64,000 nucleotides of DNA, from positions 248,001 through 312,000 of the forward strand of contig JANQKR010000016.1 in NCBI GenBank assembly GCA_028281025.1. Direction: 5' to 3'. Shown in pieces: positions 43,505-51,961 of the stretch; the first letter of the stretch is position 1; every line of letters begins with the position of its first letter. Source of the stretch: Croceivirga sp. GTDB lineage: Bacteria; Bacteroidota; Bacteroidia; Flavobacteriales; Flavobacteriaceae. The notes beneath the pieces are model-generated. The model had not been told where the DNA came from. It saw only the letters and a program-made list of their open reading frames with translations, and did no database searches. The position numbers were made by a program, and so were the translations under genes.

Positions 43505-44132
43505 AAAATCGAAATTCTATGTGGTTTGGAAAGGCAAAAGGCCCGGAATTTACGAGTCCTGGGATGATTGTCAAGCCCAAATAAAGGGGATAAAGGGAGC
43601 ACAATACAAGGCCTTTGGCAGTTTTAAGGAAGCTAAAAGGGCGTACAATGGAAATTATTCGGATTACAAAGGCAAAAAAAATGGGAAGGACGAACTCAGT
43701 CCCGAAGAAAAATTAAAATATGGGGAGCCGAACTTCCATTCCATCTCCGTAGATGCCGCATCCAGCGGTAATCCAGGAAAAATGGAATATCGGGGCGTTG
43801 ATACCAAAACAAAAAAAGTGCTTTTCAGGCAAGGCCCTTTCAAGGAGGGCACCAACAATATTGGGGAGTTTTTGGCCATTGTCCATGGATTGGCCTTTTT
43901 AAAACAAAAAGGAAGTGACCGGGTAATCTATTCCGATTCCAGGACCGCCATGAGTTGGGTGCGCAAAAAGAAATGCAACACCAAACTTGAAAAAACGGCG
44001 GGGAACAAACCCATTTTTGAACTTATAGAACGCGCAGAAAATTGGCTTAAAAGTAATCGATACAATACCCCGATCGTGAAATGGGAAACCAAGGCCTGGG
44101 GGGAAATCCCTGCGGACTTTGGAAGAAAATGA
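43497..44132 (+). CDS. rnhA: Ribonuclease H with N-terminal viroplasmin domain
   Basis: A 211-residue RNase HI. Residues 1-50 form the caulimovirus-type viroplasmin (hybrid-binding) domain (YVVWKGKRPGIYESW). The catalytic acidic set is seen in SVDAASSGNPG, GEFLAIVHGL, YSDSRTAMSWV and ADFGRK. The enzyme removes RNA from RNA-DNA hybrids. It overlaps purN by 8 nt and converges on the outer-membrane protein gene with 2 bp between stops. Confidence 0.93.
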   Translation: MAKKSKFYVVWKGKRPGIYESWDDCQAQIKGIKGAQYKAFGSFKEAKRAYNGNYSDYKGKKNGKDELSPEEKLKYGEPNFHSISVDAASSGNPGKMEYRGVDTKTKKVLFRQGPFKEGTNNIGEFLAIVHGLAFLKQKGSDRVIYSDSRTAMSWVRKKKCNTKLEKTAGNKPIFELIERAENWLKSNRYNTPIVKWETKAWGEIPADFGRK

Positions 44133-44134
44133 CC

Positions 44135-46534
44135 TTACATTCGCTTTGCCCCGGAATATTGCATGGTCCCTCCTTTTCCAAATCCATAACTAAATCCGAA
44201 GGCCACAAACCTTGCCCTGAAACTTCGGTTGAACAGTTCAAAACTGTCCTGCGAAATTTGGTTTTCACGTATGCGGGAGGCAAATGCGTCGCGCACGCTT
44301 AGGTTAAGCACACCTTTTCCTTTCATCATCTTTTTTCTAATTCCAAAATCCAAAAAGGCGATGGCATTGATTTCTCCCTGAACGGTTTGATAAGCGGACA
44401 GATAATTTCCCGTGGCTTCAACGTCGATTCCCAGGGGCAATTTTACCTTGGCCAATAGTTTTGACGACCACTGTTCGGCACTAAAATCAAACAGTGTATC
44501 CTCAAGGGAACCGCTTCGGGCAAAGGTATTGTAGTTGACGTCCACATTAAGGGTAAGCCAGTTCACCGGACTGTATTTTGTATTCAATTCCACTCCCCAT
44601 GCATTATTGGTGCCAATGTTTTCTGGCCGGGTAACATTCACGTTGTTTTCAAAAATGGAAATCCGCTCAATAATGTCCGTTGTATATCTATGATATACTC
44701 CCAAGTTCAATGAAGTTTTTCCAATAAGGAAAATGCCGGTTACCTCATAAGAGTCCGTGAACTCGGGAAGCAGATTGGGGTTGCCCTGTCTAATGTTAAA
44801 GTTGTTCCTAATATTAAAAAACGGGTTCAGGTCCCATAACCTTGGCCTGTAGATCCTTTTGGAATATCCTGCCTGCAGGGACACTTTTTCCGAAAATTTG
44901 TAGGAAGTATGCATACTGGGGAAGAGGTTGGTGTAGTTTTGATCGTTTGTTTCCCCCGTGTTCACCAAAAAAGTTCCAACATCCGTATTTTCCAAACGCA
45001 TACCTGCTTTTATGCCCCATTTTTTCCCTTCATAAGCTGTCGTTCCATAAACGCCCAACACATTTTGGCCAAACTCAAAGATGTTGGTAAGTCCTGTATC
45101 GGTAACAAACGCCCCGTTCTCCAAATTCTGTACCTCAAAATCATTACTGACATCATTAAGGATGTACTGTGCTCCAGTCTCAATGGAAAACTTGTCGGAG
45201 AATGGTTTGGTGTAATCCAATTTAAAGGTGAAAACGGATTCCTGAAAATTGGTACGTGTGTTTTGATCGGCATCCCTGTTTTCACCGGCTAGGGTAACAT
45301 CTTCAAATTCTGAGCTTTGGTCCTTTCCAAAGAAGTTCCCCAATGCACTAAAAAGGACATCGTGGTCCTCATGGTCCTCAAAATCCTTTTTGTATTGCAG
45401 CTCATATTGAAATTTGGGGTTTCTGGCGTCGGTCACTTCCGTACGTTCCCATTCCGAGGTGAAGTTCCCAAAATTGTCCAGCGCCGCAAAATTGGTGGCA
45501 GAAGGCTGATCCTCGATTTCAAGGGCAAAATTTCCGGATAGGGTGAGTACACTACTTGGACTGAAATAATAATCCGTGCCCAGGATAAAATTGTAAAAGG
45601 TCTCGTTACGGAACTCTTCCCCATTGGATAAAATGGTGGTCCCCGTGGTCAAATCCGTATTGCGTATCGTAATTTCATTGGGCAATTCCCGATAACCGGT
45701 CCCCAACTGACTGAACAGATTGAATTTCTCCGTCCTACGGTTAAGGCTTATCCCCACACTGTGGTTGTCCGGCACACCAGTATTTACTGAAACAGACCCA
45801 TTAAACCCTCGCTTTTCCTCTTTTTTGATGACAATGTTAATGATGCCCGAAGTACCCTCGGCGTCATATTTTGCCGAGGGATTGGTGATGACCTCCACCC
45901 GGTCTATCATGTTTGCCGTAATCGTGCCCAGGGCATTGTTCTCATCACTGGTGAGTATGGAGGGTTTGCCATTGATGAGCACTTGCACCCCCTGACTGCC
46001 CCTAAGGCTGATCTGCCCTTCGATACTTACGTTCACCGAAGGAACATTGTTCAATACTTCAAGTGCACTGGCCCCTGTACTGCTAAGATCCTTTCCCACG
46101 TTGAACACCCTTTTGTCCAACTTGAACACGGTTTGTGACACTTCCCCTTCGACCACCACTTCTTCCAATTGCTGGGCATCCTCGGACATTTCCAGGGTAC
46201 CTAAATCCACAATCCCATTTTGAACCGCAGGAGGTTGCAATACCACTTTTTCAAACCCGATAAAACTTATTTCAATATAATGGTCCCCAGCATTGGTTTC
46301 CAAAGAGAAGGTACCATCTTCCAAAGTGGTAACGCCCATAATAGCCTGCCGTGTGGACAAATCACCGATCATTACCGTTGCATAGGCCACTGGTTGGCCG
46401 GAGCCTTTGTCAACGATTTTTCCCGTGTAGATCACGCTCCCCTCCTGTGCAGTGGCCTTGGTACCAAAAAGGCAAAACACCACTAGGGCCATAATAAGCA
46501 ATACACATTTTGTCCTTGGTACAATGGGATCCAT
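44135..46534 (-). CDS. TonB-receptor-like outer-membrane beta-barrel protein
   Basis: A 799-residue protein: signal peptide (about residues 1-29), an N-terminal CarboxypepD_reg-like domain (about 32-115), a plug domain (about 120-225; VFKLDKRVFNVG), and a C-terminal beta barrel of the OMP_b-brl_3 type rather than a SusC barrel. There is no linked SusD or glycosidase. The ATG at 46534 gives a clean signal peptide; a longer reading would run into the inverted-repeat region. It is divergent from LytS/LytTR genes, which probably regulate it. Confidence 0.85.
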   Translation of the reverse strand: MDPIVPRTKCVLLIMALVVFCLFGTKATAQEGSVIYTGKIVDKGSGQPVAYATVMIGDLSTRQAIMGVTTLEDGTFSLETNAGDHYIEISFIGFEKVVLQPPAVQNGIVDLGTLEMSEDAQQLEEVVVEGEVSQTVFKLDKRVFNVGKDLSSTGASALEVLNNVPSVNVSIEGQISLRGSQGVQVLINGKPSILTSDENNALGTITANMIDRVEVITNPSAKYDAEGTSGIINIVIKKEEKRGFNGSVSVNTGVPDNHSVGISLNRRTEKFNLFSQLGTGYRELPNEITIRNTDLTTGTTILSNGEEFRNETFYNFILGTDYYFSPSSVLTLSGNFALEIEDQPSATNFAALDNFGNFTSEWERTEVTDARNPKFQYELQYKKDFEDHEDHDVLFSALGNFFGKDQSSEFEDVTLAGENRDADQNTRTNFQESVFTFKLDYTKPFSDKFSIETGAQYILNDVSNDFEVQNLENGAFVTDTGLTNIFEFGQNVLGVYGTTAYEGKKWGIKAGMRLENTDVGTFLVNTGETNDQNYTNLFPSMHTSYKFSEKVSLQAGYSKRIYRPRLWDLNPFFNIRNNFNIRQGNPNLLPEFTDSYEVTGIFLIGKTSLNLGVYHRYTTDIIERISIFENNVNVTRPENIGTNNAWGVELNTKYSPVNWLTLNVDVNYNTFARSGSLEDTLFDFSAEQWSSKLLAKVKLPLGIDVEATGNYLSAYQTVQGEINAIAFLDFGIRKKMMKGKGVLNLSVRDAFASRIRENQISQDSFELFNRSFRARFVAFGFSYGFGKGGTMQYSGAKRM

Positions 46535-46590
46535 AAGGTTTCTAATTTTTACCAAAACTCTTAAAGCCCCCTGAAAAGCTGAACTATTTC

Positions 46591-46681
46591 CCGTGAACGA
46601 CGGACGTTTTGCCCCAAACAACAACAATGGCAAAATCGTGCAGCTTTTTGTGGTTCAAGACCTTAAAACTGTCGTTCACGG
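46591..46681. promoter_or_regulatory. Symmetric inverted repeat between barrel protein and LytS genes
   Basis: CCGTGAACGAC (46591-46601) is perfectly repeated in inverse orientation (46671-46681). The outer ends lie 57 nt and 59 nt from the two divergent start codons. Each arm is followed inwards by a similar GTTTT or TTTTA run. This arrangement is expected if one regulator, probably the adjacent LytTR protein, controls both genes. Confidence 0.6.
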
Positions 46682-46739
46682 CATATCTTTTCTTTTGCTA
46701 CCTTGGTAGAGGTACTTTTATGGCGGAAACCATCCTATT

Positions 46740-47750
46740 ATGTCCATTTCAAAAAAGGAACTTGTTTTTCAATTGGTGCTCTTGGCCGTAGTTTTCCTGT
46801 TTTATTCATTTGACAGTAAAGAGCCAGGGTTCCAGTGGTACAACGTGGCGTTTTTTTTAACCTATGCCCTAGCTGCGGCCGTAATAGGGTTTTGGTTAAT
46901 GCCTCGTTTTTTATATCCTAAAAAATACTGGCATTTTTTTGGGTATGTGGCAGTGGTCATCACCATCATCATCTTACTGGAAGAATTGGTATTGGAACAA
47001 ATTTTCTTTGCGGGCACCGAAAGGGCAAAAGGGTTTCCCGGAGTATTCTATTCCCTTTTGGACGTACTCCCGATAATTACGATCCTCTGCGGCTTTAAGT
47101 TTGGGTGGGATGCCCTCCAAAAGCAACAACAGATAGAAGCCTTAAAAAGTAGCGTTCAGGAAAGTGAGCTTCAATTTCTGAGGTCGCAGATCAATCCCCA
47201 CTTTTTGTTCAACAATCTCAACAACCTATATTCCTATGCACTGGAAGGTTCCCACAAAACCCCAGAAATCATCCTGGAGCTCAGTGGACTATTGCGATAC
47301 ATGCTCTATGAGTGCAAAGAAAGGTTCGTTCCGCTTGAAAAAGAAATCGACCAGCTGCATAACTTTATTAAGTTGAACAAGTTACAGATTGAAAACAGGG
47401 GACATGTAGTGTTTGATATACAGGAGATTGGAAGTGGGTACAGGATTGCCCCTTTGATTTTGATCGTGTTCATTGAAAATGCCTTTAAGCACAGCCAAGC
47501 TGGGCAGACCGAGAATATTGAGATTGCCGTGGGCATGAAAATGAAAGGGAACGTACTGCTCTTTAATTGCTCCAACAACTATGCGTCCGCTCAGGAACTT
47601 GAGTCCGTTACTACCGGGATTGGACTCAAAAATGTTCAAAAACGGTTACAATTGCTCTATCCGGAAAAGCACAATCTCCAAATTAAGGAAGACCGTAACA
47701 GGTACCAAGTTCGATTGTCCATAGTATTGGAAAAAAACCACGGTTCATGA
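46740..47750 (+). CDS. LytS-type sensor histidine kinase
   Basis: A 336-residue inner-membrane kinase with four N-terminal helices (about residues 8-24, 35-55, 66-82 and 105-120), a short coiled linker and a His_kinase domain with phosphoacceptor His154 in SQINPHFLFNNLNNLY. The C-terminal ATPase part is degenerate, with NAFKHSQ but short glycine boxes, as usual in this class. It overlaps the response-regulator gene (ATGA), so the two form a two-component system. The signal is unknown. Confidence 0.93.
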   Translation: MSISKKELVFQLVLLAVVFLFYSFDSKEPGFQWYNVAFFLTYALAAAVIGFWLMPRFLYPKKYWHFFGYVAVVITIIILLEELVLEQIFFAGTERAKGFPGVFYSLLDVLPIITILCGFKFGWDALQKQQQIEALKSSVQESELQFLRSQINPHFLFNNLNNLYSYALEGSHKTPEIILELSGLLRYMLYECKERFVPLEKEIDQLHNFIKLNKLQIENRGHVVFDIQEIGSGYRIAPLILIVFIENAFKHSQAGQTENIEIAVGMKMKGNVLLFNCSNNYASAQELESVTTGIGLKNVQKRLQLLYPEKHNLQIKEDRNRYQVRLSIVLEKNHGS

Positions 47751-48451
47751 ACTGTATTATTGTAGAAGATCAACCACCAGCGCAGCGCATCCTACAAAAA
47801 TATATTGGGGAAATGGGCTCGTTGTCATTAAAGGCAACTTTCTCAGATGCCATACGCGCAATGGAATATTTGAAGACCGAACCTGTGGACATTGTCTTTC
47901 TGGACATTCACCTGCCCAAACTTTCGGGTATGGATTTCATGAAAACCGTTCCCAATCCACCCAGTATCATTTTGACCACTGCCTTTTCTGAATATGCTTT
48001 GGAGAGTTATGAATTTAACGTCGTGGATTATCTTCTAAAGCCTTTTTCTTTTCAACGTTTTGTCAAGGCGGTTTCAAAAGTACCGCAACGAAATGTGATT
48101 TTACCTTCTGAACATAAAGAAATAAACAACTCTACATCCAAAACGGAGATTTACATTAAGTCGGGCTATGAGCACATAAAAATTGCCATAGATGATATTT
48201 ATCACATCAGTTCGGATTCGGATTACAGCGAAATCATGACGGGCAACAAGAAATATATCTCAAGCGAACCGCTCCGCTCCTGGATGGAGACCCTCCCAAG
48301 GAACAGGTTTTATCGAATCCATAAATCACATATCGTCAATCTAAAAAAAATTGAGAAAATAGTGGGCAACCAAGTGTGCTTGCCGGGAGGGCAAAAATTA
48401 CCCATAGGCCGTGCCTATAAAGATGGTTTTTTGGGACGTGTCCTTAAATAG
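47747..48451 (+). CDS. LytTR-type response regulator
   Basis: A 234-residue regulator with a receiver domain (about residues 1-120; acidic pair Glu7-Asp8, phosphorylation site Asp53 in VFLDIHLP, conserved Lys in YLLKPFSF) and a C-terminal LytTR DNA-binding domain (about 130-234; SDSDYSEI and FYRIHKSHIVNLKKI). It is translated with the LytS kinase. The inverted repeat upstream of the kinase is its most likely target, controlling its own operon and the divergent barrel protein. Confidence 0.94.
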   Translation: MNCIIVEDQPPAQRILQKYIGEMGSLSLKATFSDAIRAMEYLKTEPVDIVFLDIHLPKLSGMDFMKTVPNPPSIILTTAFSEYALESYEFNVVDYLLKPFSFQRFVKAVSKVPQRNVILPSEHKEINNSTSKTEIYIKSGYEHIKIAIDDIYHISSDSDYSEIMTGNKKYISSEPLRSWMETLPRNRFYRIHKSHIVNLKKIEKIVGNQVCLPGGQKLPIGRAYKDGFLGRVLK

Positions 48452-48553
48452 TGTCCCTGTGGCACTTTAAATCGGACATTAATGGGACAATGGCCAACAG
48501 GGTAAAAATGTCCCTTTTCCTTTGGCTTTCGTATAGGTGGGAATTGTAACCCC

Positions 48554-48582
48554 TTGCGAGTCTTTAAATAAAAGTATATTTG
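48554..48582 (+). promoter_or_regulatory. Predicted -33/-7 promoter of the PfkB kinase
   Basis: TTG at 48554-48556 and TATATTTG at 48575-48582, 18 nt apart, match the Bacteroidota housekeeping promoter. The ATG follows 18 nt later. Confidence 0.65.
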
Positions 48583-48600
48583 CAGCAAAATTCGAACTGG

Positions 48601-49527
48601 ATGGGCAAATTGTTGATCGTAGGCACCCTTGCCTTTGATGCCATTGAATCCCCTTTTGGAAAAACGGATAAAATTTTGGGTGGTGCAGGTACCTTTATAG
48701 GACTGGCCGCAGCCCAATTTAATGTGGAATCTGCCATTGTCTCCATCGTTGGTGATGACTTTAACCAAGAATACCTGGATTTGCTCAGTCAGCGAAATAT
48801 AGACCTTTCTGGGGTAGAAATTGTTAAGGGGGGCAAAACCTTTTTTTGGAGTGGAAAATACCACAATGACTTGAACACAAGGGATACGTTGGTCACGGAA
48901 TTGAACACATTGGCGGACTTTGACCCAAAGGTTCCGGACAGTTTTAAAGATGCCGATGTGGTCATGCTGGGCAATCTGGACCCCAACATTCAATTAAGTG
49001 TAATCAATCAAGTAAGTTCACGACCAAAACTTATCATTTTGGACACCATGAACTATTGGATGAACCATACTTGGAACGATCTCTTGAAAGTGATACAGCG
49101 AGTTGACGTCATCACTTTAAACGACGAGGAAGCAAGACAGTTGACCCAAGAATATTCCTTGGTAAGGGCTGCCGAAAAAATTGAGGAAATGGGACCAAAA
49201 TACGTGGTCATCAAAAAAGGGGAGCACGGTGCTTTGCTGTTCCACAGGAAAAAAATATTTTTTGCCCCGGCGCTGCCCTTGGAAGAAGTTTTTGATCCCA
49301 CTGGAGCGGGGGATACTTTTGCCGGTGGATTTGCGGGATATTTGGCCTCGACCAAAAATGTTTCGTTTGAAAACCTAAAAAATGCGGTAATACACGGTTC
49401 CAATTTGGCCTCATTCTGTGTAGAAAGATTTGGCACCGAACGCATGGTGGACCTTACATTTCCCGAAGTGCAAAGAAGGCTGGAACAGTTTAAGGAATTG
49501 ACCCAGTTCAATATAGAAATAGAATAA
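48601..49527 (+). CDS. PfkB-family kinase next to purF
   Basis: A 308-residue kinase of the ribokinase superfamily. The LLIVGTLAFDAI N-terminus, GGAGTFIGLAAAQF stretch and C-terminal DPTGAGDTFAGGFAGYL motif with its catalytic Asp are intact. The short lid and the sequence between are unlike fructokinases such as the one at 5.3 kb and closer to nucleoside-kinase-like members. ATG 48601 is chosen over an in-frame codon inside the promoter box. The place just before purF suggests a nucleoside or ribose substrate, which is inference. Confidence 0.85.
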   Translation: MGKLLIVGTLAFDAIESPFGKTDKILGGAGTFIGLAAAQFNVESAIVSIVGDDFNQEYLDLLSQRNIDLSGVEIVKGGKTFFWSGKYHNDLNTRDTLVTELNTLADFDPKVPDSFKDADVVMLGNLDPNIQLSVINQVSSRPKLIILDTMNYWMNHTWNDLLKVIQRVDVITLNDEEARQLTQEYSLVRAAEKIEEMGPKYVVIKKGEHGALLFHRKKIFFAPALPLEEVFDPTGAGDTFAGGFAGYLASTKNVSFENLKNAVIHGSNLASFCVERFGTERMVDLTFPEVQRRLEQFKELTQFNIEIE

Positions 49528-49533
49528 ATGCAT

Positions 49534-49555
49534 GCCCTGTACAACAGGGCGTTTT
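49534..49555 (+). terminator. Short hairpin between the kinase and purF
   Basis: A perfect 7-bp stem (GCCCTGT 49534-49540 with ACAGGGC 49544-49550, 3-nt loop) is followed by GTTTTA. It may terminate or attenuate transcription between the two genes. Confidence 0.55.
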
Positions 49556-49566
49556 ACTTTTACAGG

Positions 49567-51465
49567 ATGAGTGATCCAATAAAACACGAATGCGGCATCT
49601 CATTGATCCGCTTGCTGAAACCGCTGGAATACTACAAGGAAAAGTACGGCACTGCCTTTTACGGAGTGAACAAAATGTACTTAATGATGGAAAAGCAGCA
49701 CAATCGTGGTCAGGATGGTGCGGGTTTTGCCAGTATTAAATTGGACATGGCCCCTGGGGAGCGATACATAAGCCGTGTACGATCTATAGCACAACAGCCC
49801 ATACAGGATATTTTTAAGCAGATCAATGATCGAATAAATGCCACCATCTCGGAAAATCCACAGTATTGGGACAATGTCGCCCTACAGAAAAAAGAAATCC
49901 CCTATGTTGGTGAACTACTTTTGGGACACGTGCGCTATGGTACTTTTGGCAAGAACAGTATAGAAAGCGTCCACCCCTTTCTTCGTCAAAACAATTGGAT
50001 GCACCGAAATCTAATTGTAGCGGGTAATTTTAACATGACCAATGTTGATGAGCTCTTCGGGAATTTGGTGGATTTGGGACAACATCCCAAAGAAATGGCG
50101 GATACCATTACCGTTATGGAAAAGATAGGGCATTTTTTGGATGATGCCGTGGCCAAACTATACAAGGAGATCAAAAAGGAAGGATTCAATAAAAAAGAAG
50201 CTTCGCCCCATATCGCAGAGCGGCTGAACATTGCCAAAATTCTGAAAAAGTCCTCCAAAAATTGGGATGGCGGTTACACTATGGGCGGCATGATGGGCCA
50301 TGGCGATGCCTTTATGCTAAGAGATCCCTCGGGAATCCGGCCTTGTTATCATTATCAGGATGATGAAGTTGTTGTGGTAGCATCGGAACGGCCGGCCATA
50401 CAGACCGTTTTCAATGTAAAATATGAAGATGTCAAAGAATTGGAGCCCGGTCATGCCCTGATCATTAAAAAAAACGGAACGGTCAATATTCAAGAAGTGC
50501 TCCCGCCCAAAGAGCGAAAAGCCTGCTCCTTTGAACGCATCTATTTTTCCAGGGGCAGTGATAAGGAAATTTATAGGGAACGCAAACTTTTGGGCAAACT
50601 GGTATTTCCTGAAATCCTAAAAGCCATTGATGGTGATTTGGCCAATACCGTCTTTTCCTATATTCCCAATACCGCAGAGACGTCCTTTATGGGAATGATC
50701 AAAGAGGCCCAGAACTATTTGAATAGAAAAAAGGAGGACCAAATCTTAAAATTAGGTGCCAATATCACCAAGGAAGAACTGCACAAAATTCTGGATGTTA
50801 GGCCAAGAATAGAGAAAGTGGCCATCAAAGATGCCAAACTACGCACTTTTATAACCCAGGATAGCAGTCGGGATGATTTGGTGACCCATGTCTATGATAT
50901 CTCTTATGGTTCCGTAAAACCAACGGATAATTTGGTCATCATTGATGACAGCATTGTTCGGGGAACCACTTTGAACAAAAGTATTTTGAGGATGTTGGAT
51001 CGCCTCAACCCCAAGAAAATTGTTGTCGTTTCCTCCGCTCCCCAGATTCGATATCCCGATTGTTATGGAATTGACATGGCAAAATTGGAGGACTTTGTTG
51101 CTTTTAGGGCCGCTTTGGCCCTGCACAAAGATAGGGGCACCAGCGAGGCCATCCATGAAATCTATCAAAAGTGCAAGGCCCAGGTGGAGCATAAGGACGC
51201 TCAGGTGCACAATTATGTACAGGAACTCTATAAGCCATTTACGGCCCAGGAGATATCCGATAAAATTTCGGAGATATTGAGTCCAAAGGAAATCAATGCT
51301 GAAGTTAAAATTATATACCAAACCATAGAAAGCCTGCATAAGGCCTGTCCCAAAAATCTTGGTGATTGGTACTTCACCGGGAACTATCCCACCCCAGGCG
51401 GAAATAGGGTAGTCAACCGTGCCTTCATCAACTTTTTTGAGGGAAAGAATCAACGAGCTTACTAA
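49567..51465 (+). CDS. purF: Amidophosphoribosyltransferase (Bacteroidota type)
   Basis: A 632-residue enzyme catalysing the first step of purine synthesis. The N-terminal glutaminase nucleophile is Cys9 in IKHECGIS, so an eight-residue propeptide must be removed. The PRPP-binding loop VIIDDSIVRGTT lies near residue 460. The protein is longer than the E. coli enzyme by an extended N-terminal and C-terminal part, as normal for this group. ATG 49567 is chosen because MSDPIKHECG matches the family; an ATG 39 nt upstream precedes the hairpin. It is followed by the small-RNA cluster. Confidence 0.93.
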   Translation: MSDPIKHECGISLIRLLKPLEYYKEKYGTAFYGVNKMYLMMEKQHNRGQDGAGFASIKLDMAPGERYISRVRSIAQQPIQDIFKQINDRINATISENPQYWDNVALQKKEIPYVGELLLGHVRYGTFGKNSIESVHPFLRQNNWMHRNLIVAGNFNMTNVDELFGNLVDLGQHPKEMADTITVMEKIGHFLDDAVAKLYKEIKKEGFNKKEASPHIAERLNIAKILKKSSKNWDGGYTMGGMMGHGDAFMLRDPSGIRPCYHYQDDEVVVVASERPAIQTVFNVKYEDVKELEPGHALIIKKNGTVNIQEVLPPKERKACSFERIYFSRGSDKEIYRERKLLGKLVFPEILKAIDGDLANTVFSYIPNTAETSFMGMIKEAQNYLNRKKEDQILKLGANITKEELHKILDVRPRIEKVAIKDAKLRTFITQDSSRDDLVTHVYDISYGSVKPTDNLVIIDDSIVRGTTLNKSILRMLDRLNPKKIVVVSSAPQIRYPDCYGIDMAKLEDFVAFRAALALHKDRGTSEAIHEIYQKCKAQVEHKDAQVHNYVQELYKPFTAQEISDKISEILSPKEINAEVKIIYQTIESLHKACPKNLGDWYFTGNYPTPGGNRVVNRAFINFFEGKNQRAY

Positions 51466-51561
51466 ACGGTTTACCGTTCATAAAGTGTATTTTGTCGATG
51501 AAAATGACGCTTCACCGTCTTTTTGACAATGAGTTCCTACGTCCATATAAATTAGCTATTG
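51466..51561. other. Gap after purF
   Basis: The purF stop is followed by a weak 5-bp hairpin (AACGG/CCGTT near 51467-51480) without a T-run, then an AT-rich leader to the first RNA unit. No coding frame is visible. A TAGCTATTG element at 51553-51561 replaces the TAnnTTTG box seen before the other two units. Confidence 0.4.
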
Positions 51562-51634
51562 CCATAGCATAAGTAGGTTAAGTTCATGGTAAGATTTGGG
51601 GCAAAAAAGGTGGAGAAATCTCCACCTTTTTTAT
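51562..51634 (+). ncRNA. Predicted small RNA, unit 1 of 3
   Basis: A 39-nt core (51562-51600, begins CCATAGCATAAGTAGG, ends TAAGATTTGGG) is followed by a perfect 13-bp hairpin (51603-51615 with 51620-51632, loop AAAT) and a T-rich end. The unit looks like a complete transcript of about 70-75 nt with an intrinsic terminator. Upstream the -7 element is degenerate (TAGCTATTG at 51553-51561). The core is identical to unit 2. A short frame starting MVRFG can be read but is not conserved beyond the core. Strand is inferred from the T-run and promoter positions. Confidence 0.65.
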
Positions 51635-51765
51635 TTTGTGTCATCCCAACTTCAAGCTTTGTGCTCCTTTTCCTAACCTTTTATAGTCCATTGTTTTCCT
51701 TATGGTATTTCAACCAAATAAAACGGTTTTCATCTAAAAGCTTTCCGCCGGAAAAACCCTTGGCC
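51635..51765. other. Spacer between RNA units 1 and 2
   Basis: This AT-rich spacer shares no recognisable sequence with the other spacer, so the units are not simple tandem duplications of a larger block. No gene is visible. A TTTC at 51742-51745 lies 20 nt before the -7 box of unit 2 and may serve as a weak -33 element. Confidence 0.4.
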
Positions 51766-51773
51766 TACATTTG
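51766..51773 (+). promoter_or_regulatory. -7 box of RNA unit 2
   Basis: TACATTTG, the same box that precedes ompA in this window, ends 5 nt before the conserved core, so the transcript would begin at or next to the core. Confidence 0.55.
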
Positions 51774-51778
51774 GGGAA

Positions 51779-51847
51779 CCATAGCATAAGTAGGTTAAGT
51801 TCATGGTAAGATTTGGGGAAGAAGGCGGAGTAACATCCGCCTTCTTT
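51779..51847 (+). ncRNA. Predicted small RNA, unit 2 of 3
   Basis: The core (51779-51817) is identical to that of unit 1 at all 39 positions. It is followed by an 11-bp hairpin (51819-51829 with 51836-51846, loop of 6 nt) whose sequence (GAAGGCGGA arm) is unrelated to those of units 1 and 3. The T-run after it is short and interrupted. A TACATTTG box lies just upstream. The predicted transcript is about 70 nt. Confidence 0.65.
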
Positions 51848-51953
51848 ATGTTTGACTCCCAAGGGATTATGTTAAAATTTTCGTTTTAGCAAATCACAAA
51901 TCCATCAAAAATTTCTTCGAATTTCTTTGTTATTTCCCACAATACCAGTAATT
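51848..51953. other. Spacer between RNA units 2 and 3
   Basis: No gene is visible. The spacer ends with a TTTG (51926-51929) 24 nt before the -7 box of unit 3. Confidence 0.4.
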
Positions 51954-51961
51954 TAGTTTTG
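51954..51961 (+). promoter_or_regulatory. -7 box of RNA unit 3
   Basis: TAGTTTTG lies directly against the conserved core, with a TTTG at 51926-51929 as possible -33 element (24 nt spacing). Confidence 0.5.

Noticed and set aside
48484..48514. GGGACA/TGTCCC inverted repeat after the LytTR gene
   Set aside because: Only 6 bp with a long loop; a weak terminator at best, not strong enough to call.
48415..48993. Minus-strand frame of 192 codons across the LytTR end and PfkB start
   Set aside because: It lies opposite two clearly assigned proteins and has no recognisable domain or natural composition.
51586..51789. Reading frame beginning MVRFG in RNA unit 1, with matching MVRFG starts in units 2 and 3
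   Set aside because: The shared residues come only from the invariant RNA core; beyond it the three frames share nothing, run through the hairpins and end at different lengths (about 67, 28 and 18 residues).
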